64,000 nt of DNA from Arenicola marina (taxonomy: Eukaryota; Annelida; Polychaeta; Arenicolidae): contig OZ025248.1 in the NCBI GenBank assembly GCA_964019135.1, positions 17,243,574 through 17,307,573 of the forward strand, read 5' to 3'. Shown piece by piece: positions 60,701-64,000 of the stretch (positions are counted from its first letter, which is position 1; each line of letters starts with the position of its first letter). A program made the position numbers and the translations under genes. The notes under the pieces are model-generated. The model had not been told where the DNA came from. It worked only from the letters and a program-made list of their open reading frames with translations, and ran no database searches.

Positions 60701-62842
60701 CAACACAGGCTGCAGCTGGTAGAGAGTAGGACATCTTTTCCTTCCTTTGTCGCTTGAGAGGTAATGGAGACTTAACATTGACATCTTGGCAATCCAGTGC
60801 CCTTTTTCTGTAGGAAATTAATGCTTTCGCACTTTCTGAAAACAAAAGCATGTAATAGACGTGTAACGCTAGCAGGATGAAAGTCAAATGCAAATTGAAT
60901 AAAAATAGAGCTTTAATTAGCACTATATATACAATATTGATAAATTGTTTTCTGTATGCCACAACGAAGACACAAGTTGGAGTAGCTACGGGGTACCTAG
61001 CTCTTACCTTTATACCAATCTTTTTAGGCAAAATGATTAAATGAGGGTGATTAAGTAACTAAAATATTCCTTGGAAATGTTCCTAGAGTATTATGGCAGA
61101 GTTGATTATTGTCATATCATTGCATGCTGCTGAATCCTGTATAAGCTTAAGTATTAGACAGTTCAATGCCGTCCTCTACTGGCTGAACCACTCAAAGATC
61201 CACATGCATAGCAGGCACAATTTTGTAATAATATGCAATCTTCACCAGATAGCATCGCTGGGGGGGTGGGGGAGGTATGATGTTGGCATTTTGGTGGTCT
61301 AGCTGTGATTGACCCACACCTTGCATAAATATGCATTGATTAAGTAGATATAAAATCACTTGCGTACTATAGGCCTACATTTGCACTTTCATGTCATAGT
61401 CAGTTCGTGACACGGCCACTTGGTTCATGGGATGGAAGTCCTATGGCCTGTGTATATGTTAAATATAACTAGTCCTATGGCCTGCATATGTATATGCTAT
61501 ATATAACTTGTTATATATAGCATATACACAAGACATAGGACTTCCATCCCATGAACTGAGTGTCCGTGTCATGAACTGACTATGACATGAAAGTGCAAAT
61601 GTAGGCCTACAGGGGAACATGGGGCAAAATGACCCATCATGGTCAAATGGCCCATCACAATATCACGCACTTGCGGTGCTGCCACCTGTATTAAAGCGAA
61701 AAAGAGGGTGCTCTACCCCAGAACCCTCCAAACTCAGCAATATATTATTTACCCCCCCCCCCCTCCCTAAATCTGGGTGGCCGGTTTCAGGGTCGGATCC
61801 AGATATGCTGGATAGGGGGGCCGGTAAATGGTATAAATTATATACATTTCCGCCCTAAAAAGGGGGGCCGGCCCCCCTTGGATCTGCCCCCGTCTCAGGT
61901 CTGTTCAACACTAGGCCTCAGATGGCCTAAATTTTGCACTAAAAATGGCAAAAAGTGGGGGAACGGGGTGTCCCCCCCCCACCCGATCTGCCTCTGCTGA
62001 CGTAAACGTTATTTGTAATGTCTGTGTGTGATCTTTCTGGGTCAAACTGTTCCAGAGTTAGGAGTTTGCCTTCTTAGGCTGTTCAGTTCACTCATATGCT
62101 GCAATAATGTGCTGACCATTCAATTTGCCCCATTAGGGGGGCAAAAAGGACCCACTAACATGTATTTTGTGCTAGGCCTAGTAAAAATTGTGTTCATGTC
62201 ACTCGCATGTATCCAAGCAATGTTATTCACAATAGACTACTACTATTGGCAGTTTACAAAAATTTGGCTCTTTTTATGGCCCTCTTTTTATAGCACTGCT
62301 TGTCCTCCAAAAAATACAAATAAAGTTAAGGTGGTCATTTATTTTGCCCCATGTTCACCTCCTAGGCTATAAAAGTACACAAGTGATTTTATATCGATCA
62401 CTTAATCAATGCATATTTATGCCTAATAATCCATATGTATAGTCTAGGCCTATACGTTGCTGGTTGGGGAATACGTTTGCCGCCTGACAAGTTTGTCTAC
62501 CTTCAAATCAAAATTAGAGAAAATGTTCACTGATACCTTATACTAAGTAGATCTACTTAGGATTAACGCCACACACAAATTAAGTCGAAGGTCAAGGCTG
62601 TTAATGGTGAAGGCACAGTAATCAAGAAGAAGCTAGATGAGTTGGTTTAATTCCGTGGGTTTACACTTACCACCTAATCTTAAAACAGAAGCCGGATAAG
62701 CCTTCCCTCCGTATTGGGTCTCGTAGATTTGTCCTTGCCAGTCGTCGTCAGACTCTAATCCGCATATTTCTGACGTTTCCACGATCTCAATAGTGTTGTC
62801 TTCTTCGAAATGCACCAGGGCGTAAGACGTTTTAGATGACAT
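57793..62842 (-). CDS. BEN-domain protein (8 exons, about 350 aa) with one apparent frameshift
   Basis: BEN domains bind DNA or mediate contacts in chromatin regulators. Exons, 5' to 3': 62842-62671, 60835-60672, 60302-60201, 60081-59961, 59716-59610, 59083-58994, 58505-58294 and 57878-57793 (stop). All are GT-AG with matching phases, except that exon 7 is one base too long. The N-terminus (SYALVHFEEDNTIEIVETSE) resembles the N-terminal module of BEND5-like proteins. A basic stretch (KRQRKEK, residues 85-91) is a likely nuclear signal. Exon 4 has a Leu-rich segment that could be a short coiled coil. The BEN domain spans exons 7 and 8: LSSARLQRCN and KLINDLMTSVF, then in the next frame EEMRTSSLYG, then KEYVKEHYP after the last intron. 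The frame changes near 58391-58403 in a T-rich run (TTTATTTGTTGAGG), either a real lesion or a sequence error. The start is the first ATG with this domain in frame. Confidence 0.85.
59195..59426. mobile_element. hAT-type MITE in a BEN-gene intron
   Basis: A 232-bp element with perfect 16-bp terminal inverted repeats, CAGGGTATTAGCCAGA and its inverse. It is flanked by an 8-bp target duplication with one mismatch (CTGCCGAC left, CTGTCGAC right). The 8-bp duplication and CAGGG ends fit the hAT superfamily. There is no coding capacity. Confidence 0.85.
61314..62425. mobile_element. Nested inverted-repeat element in BEN-gene intron 1
   Basis: The outer ends match as inverse copies: ATAAATATGCATTGATTAAG and TATAAAATCACTTG at 61324-61362 against 62376-62425, and GAACATGGGGCAAAAT at 61615-61630 against its inverse near 62340-62357. 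The left copy is split by a 240-bp near-perfect palindrome (61371-61610) that starts and ends in GTAGGCCTAC-like sequence. Inside, at about 61788-61998, are CAGGGTCGGATCC and GATCTGCCTCTG ends of a possible third, hAT-like element. No coding capacity was found. Confidence 0.65.
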
Positions 62843-63428
62843 GGCAAATATTGAAAATGTTACGATACACTGATTGACGGAAAATGAATCTGAAGTTGAC
62901 GTAATCTTGAGGTTGATGAGCGCGATCCGGATCGAGTGCTGGCTGTAAAGGCTGTTAAACTTTTGCGCGCCTTTTGTGCTGACGTCATGGATTTCACCGC
63001 ACGCGCGCGCGCGAAACAAATTTGAAATGTACGGAAGCCCTGTTGGTGCCAATTAGAGGTGATAACATTTTCTTTTCAAGATCATCTTCACTTCACTTCC
63101 TGCCAGGTAATTAAGTGGCGGTCGCCAGATAAATATGTGGGAACCGCAAGGTAAATATGTGGGGACCGCAAGGTAAATGTGGCCATCGCGCCAAAGAATA
63201 TGATAAGTGGCGGCTGCCAAATAATCTGAAAAAAGGGTTCTATCGACGCGATCACCTTGGCATCAACGGGCTTCCGTAGAAATGAGTTCCTGGCTGCTTG
63301 GTTGCTGGGCACCTGCTAATTGGTGGCGTCAAAGATCGATCTTGCTAGAGATCTTAATTGCTAGATAATAATTATGGCAAGGACCAAATAGACATTGTTT
63401 GATATCGATCATAAGCAAGGGCTTACAC
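62843..63428. promoter_or_regulatory. Divergent intergenic region, probable shared promoter
   Basis: About 590 bp separate the ATG of the BEN-domain gene (-) from the ATG of the next exon (+). There is a CG-rich run (CGCACGCGCGCGCGCG) at about 62999-63013. A short direct repeat (GTAAATATGTGGG, ACCGCAAG) lies at 63126-63180. No TATA box was seen. Confidence 0.4.
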
Positions 63429-63627
63429 ATGTCTTTGCGAAAAAAATACTTGACATCGGAAAATGGTGCAGTGCCTCGCCGTACAAAAAGCCGTTGGGAA
63501 CAAGACGAACGAGGGCCAATCGAAGAAGATTCTCAAGAACTTGAAGATGAAGTTGAAGCACCCTTTCAAAGCCAATCGCGGGCAGGAGCAGAATCAGAAT
63601 TTCACCAGTCACGACAAGCAAATAAAA
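63429..63627 (+). CDS. Probable first coding exon of an unknown gene running off the window
   Basis: An ATG opens 66 codons up to a strong donor (AATAAAA|GTAAGT, phase 1). The peptide is charged and looks protein-like: MSLRKKYLTSENGAVPRRTK, then an acidic Glu-rich segment (EEDSQELEDEVEA). An in-frame ATG also lies 30 bases upstream. I do not recognise the family. The exon is divergent from the BEN-domain gene. The next exon would lie beyond 64000, since the rest of the window is mostly a dispersed repeat. Confidence 0.5.
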
Positions 63628-63775
63628 GTAAGTTTTCTGGTGAGCCTGCAGTTTCTGACCTGACTCCTATAAGGCCTATTGTCGCTCATGCTTATCTGCT
63701 AGTCAAGCTTTTATGATCAGATGAAAGGGATATCTTTCTGGTGTGGGCGATAATAGGGATCAGGTGAGAAACTGC

Positions 63776-64000
63776 TTAAAGGGAAACGCCAGCCTGGCCT
63801 CTAACGCTGCTTTACCGATTCCTATTATTCCTAATTATCTATCCTCCAAATTATAGAATTTGTCGTTATCTGTAGATCTAGCTCACAATAAAATTTAGAA
63901 GTGACCGCCAGGTACGATTTCGCCGCCTACTGAGGCGGCAGTTCTATTTGGAGGCGTGTCCGGGATGGACCAATCAGGAGGCGATACTCTAATTTATTAA
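63776..64000. repeat. Dispersed repeat of unknown type, copy 2 (cut by window end)
   Basis: Same element and orientation as 19214-19435, with small differences throughout. It continues to the last base of the window, so its right end is not seen. Confidence 0.75.

Overview
The window looks like animal, probably invertebrate chordate, nuclear DNA. Its genes are small-exon genes with GT-AG introns, it carries tRNA-derived SINEs and short inverted-repeat transposons, and minisatellites are extremely abundant. My best guess is amphioxus (Branchiostoma), because minisatellites that straddle exon-intron borders have, from memory and unchecked, been described there. The sequence alone does not prove the species. 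I saw no bacterial, viral or CRISPR features and no intact transposase or reverse transcriptase.

Left third (1-22.8 kb): two convergent genes. Gene A (+, 1-10342) is the 3' part (10 exons, 398 codons plus stop in the window) of a helical protein I do not recognise. Gene B (-, 22821-11532) is a complete 13-exon quiescin sulfhydryl oxidase (QSOX) of 737 residues. Every intron phase agrees and all three CxxC redox motifs are present. Its last two exons encode a thrombospondin type-1 repeat and a C-terminal cystine knot that match the C-terminal half of CCN (CTGF/CYR61) proteins cysteine for cysteine. A QSOX-CCN chimera of this kind is, to my knowledge, undescribed.

Three large minisatellites in these two genes each cover a splice junction: the donor of QSOX exon 10, the donor of QSOX exon 5, and the acceptor of the sixth exon of gene A. 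Each therefore presents the spliceosome with many near-identical copies of a splice site.

Middle (22.8-57.7 kb): a gene-poor stretch dominated by tandem arrays with units of about 12, 15, 28, 35, 53, 54 and 74 bp, with SINEs and foldback elements among them. The largest is an 8.5-kb array of a 54-bp unit that stays open for about 2,850 codons on the minus strand. By my estimate about 24 kb (near 38%) of the window is tandem repeat.

Right end (57.8-64 kb): an 8-exon BEN-domain gene (-, 62842-57793), about 350 residues, with one apparent +1 frameshift inside the BEN domain. About 590 bp away and divergent lies a probable first exon of an unknown gene (+, 63429-63627). The BEN introns hold a hAT-type MITE with an 8-bp target duplication and a nested inverted-repeat element.
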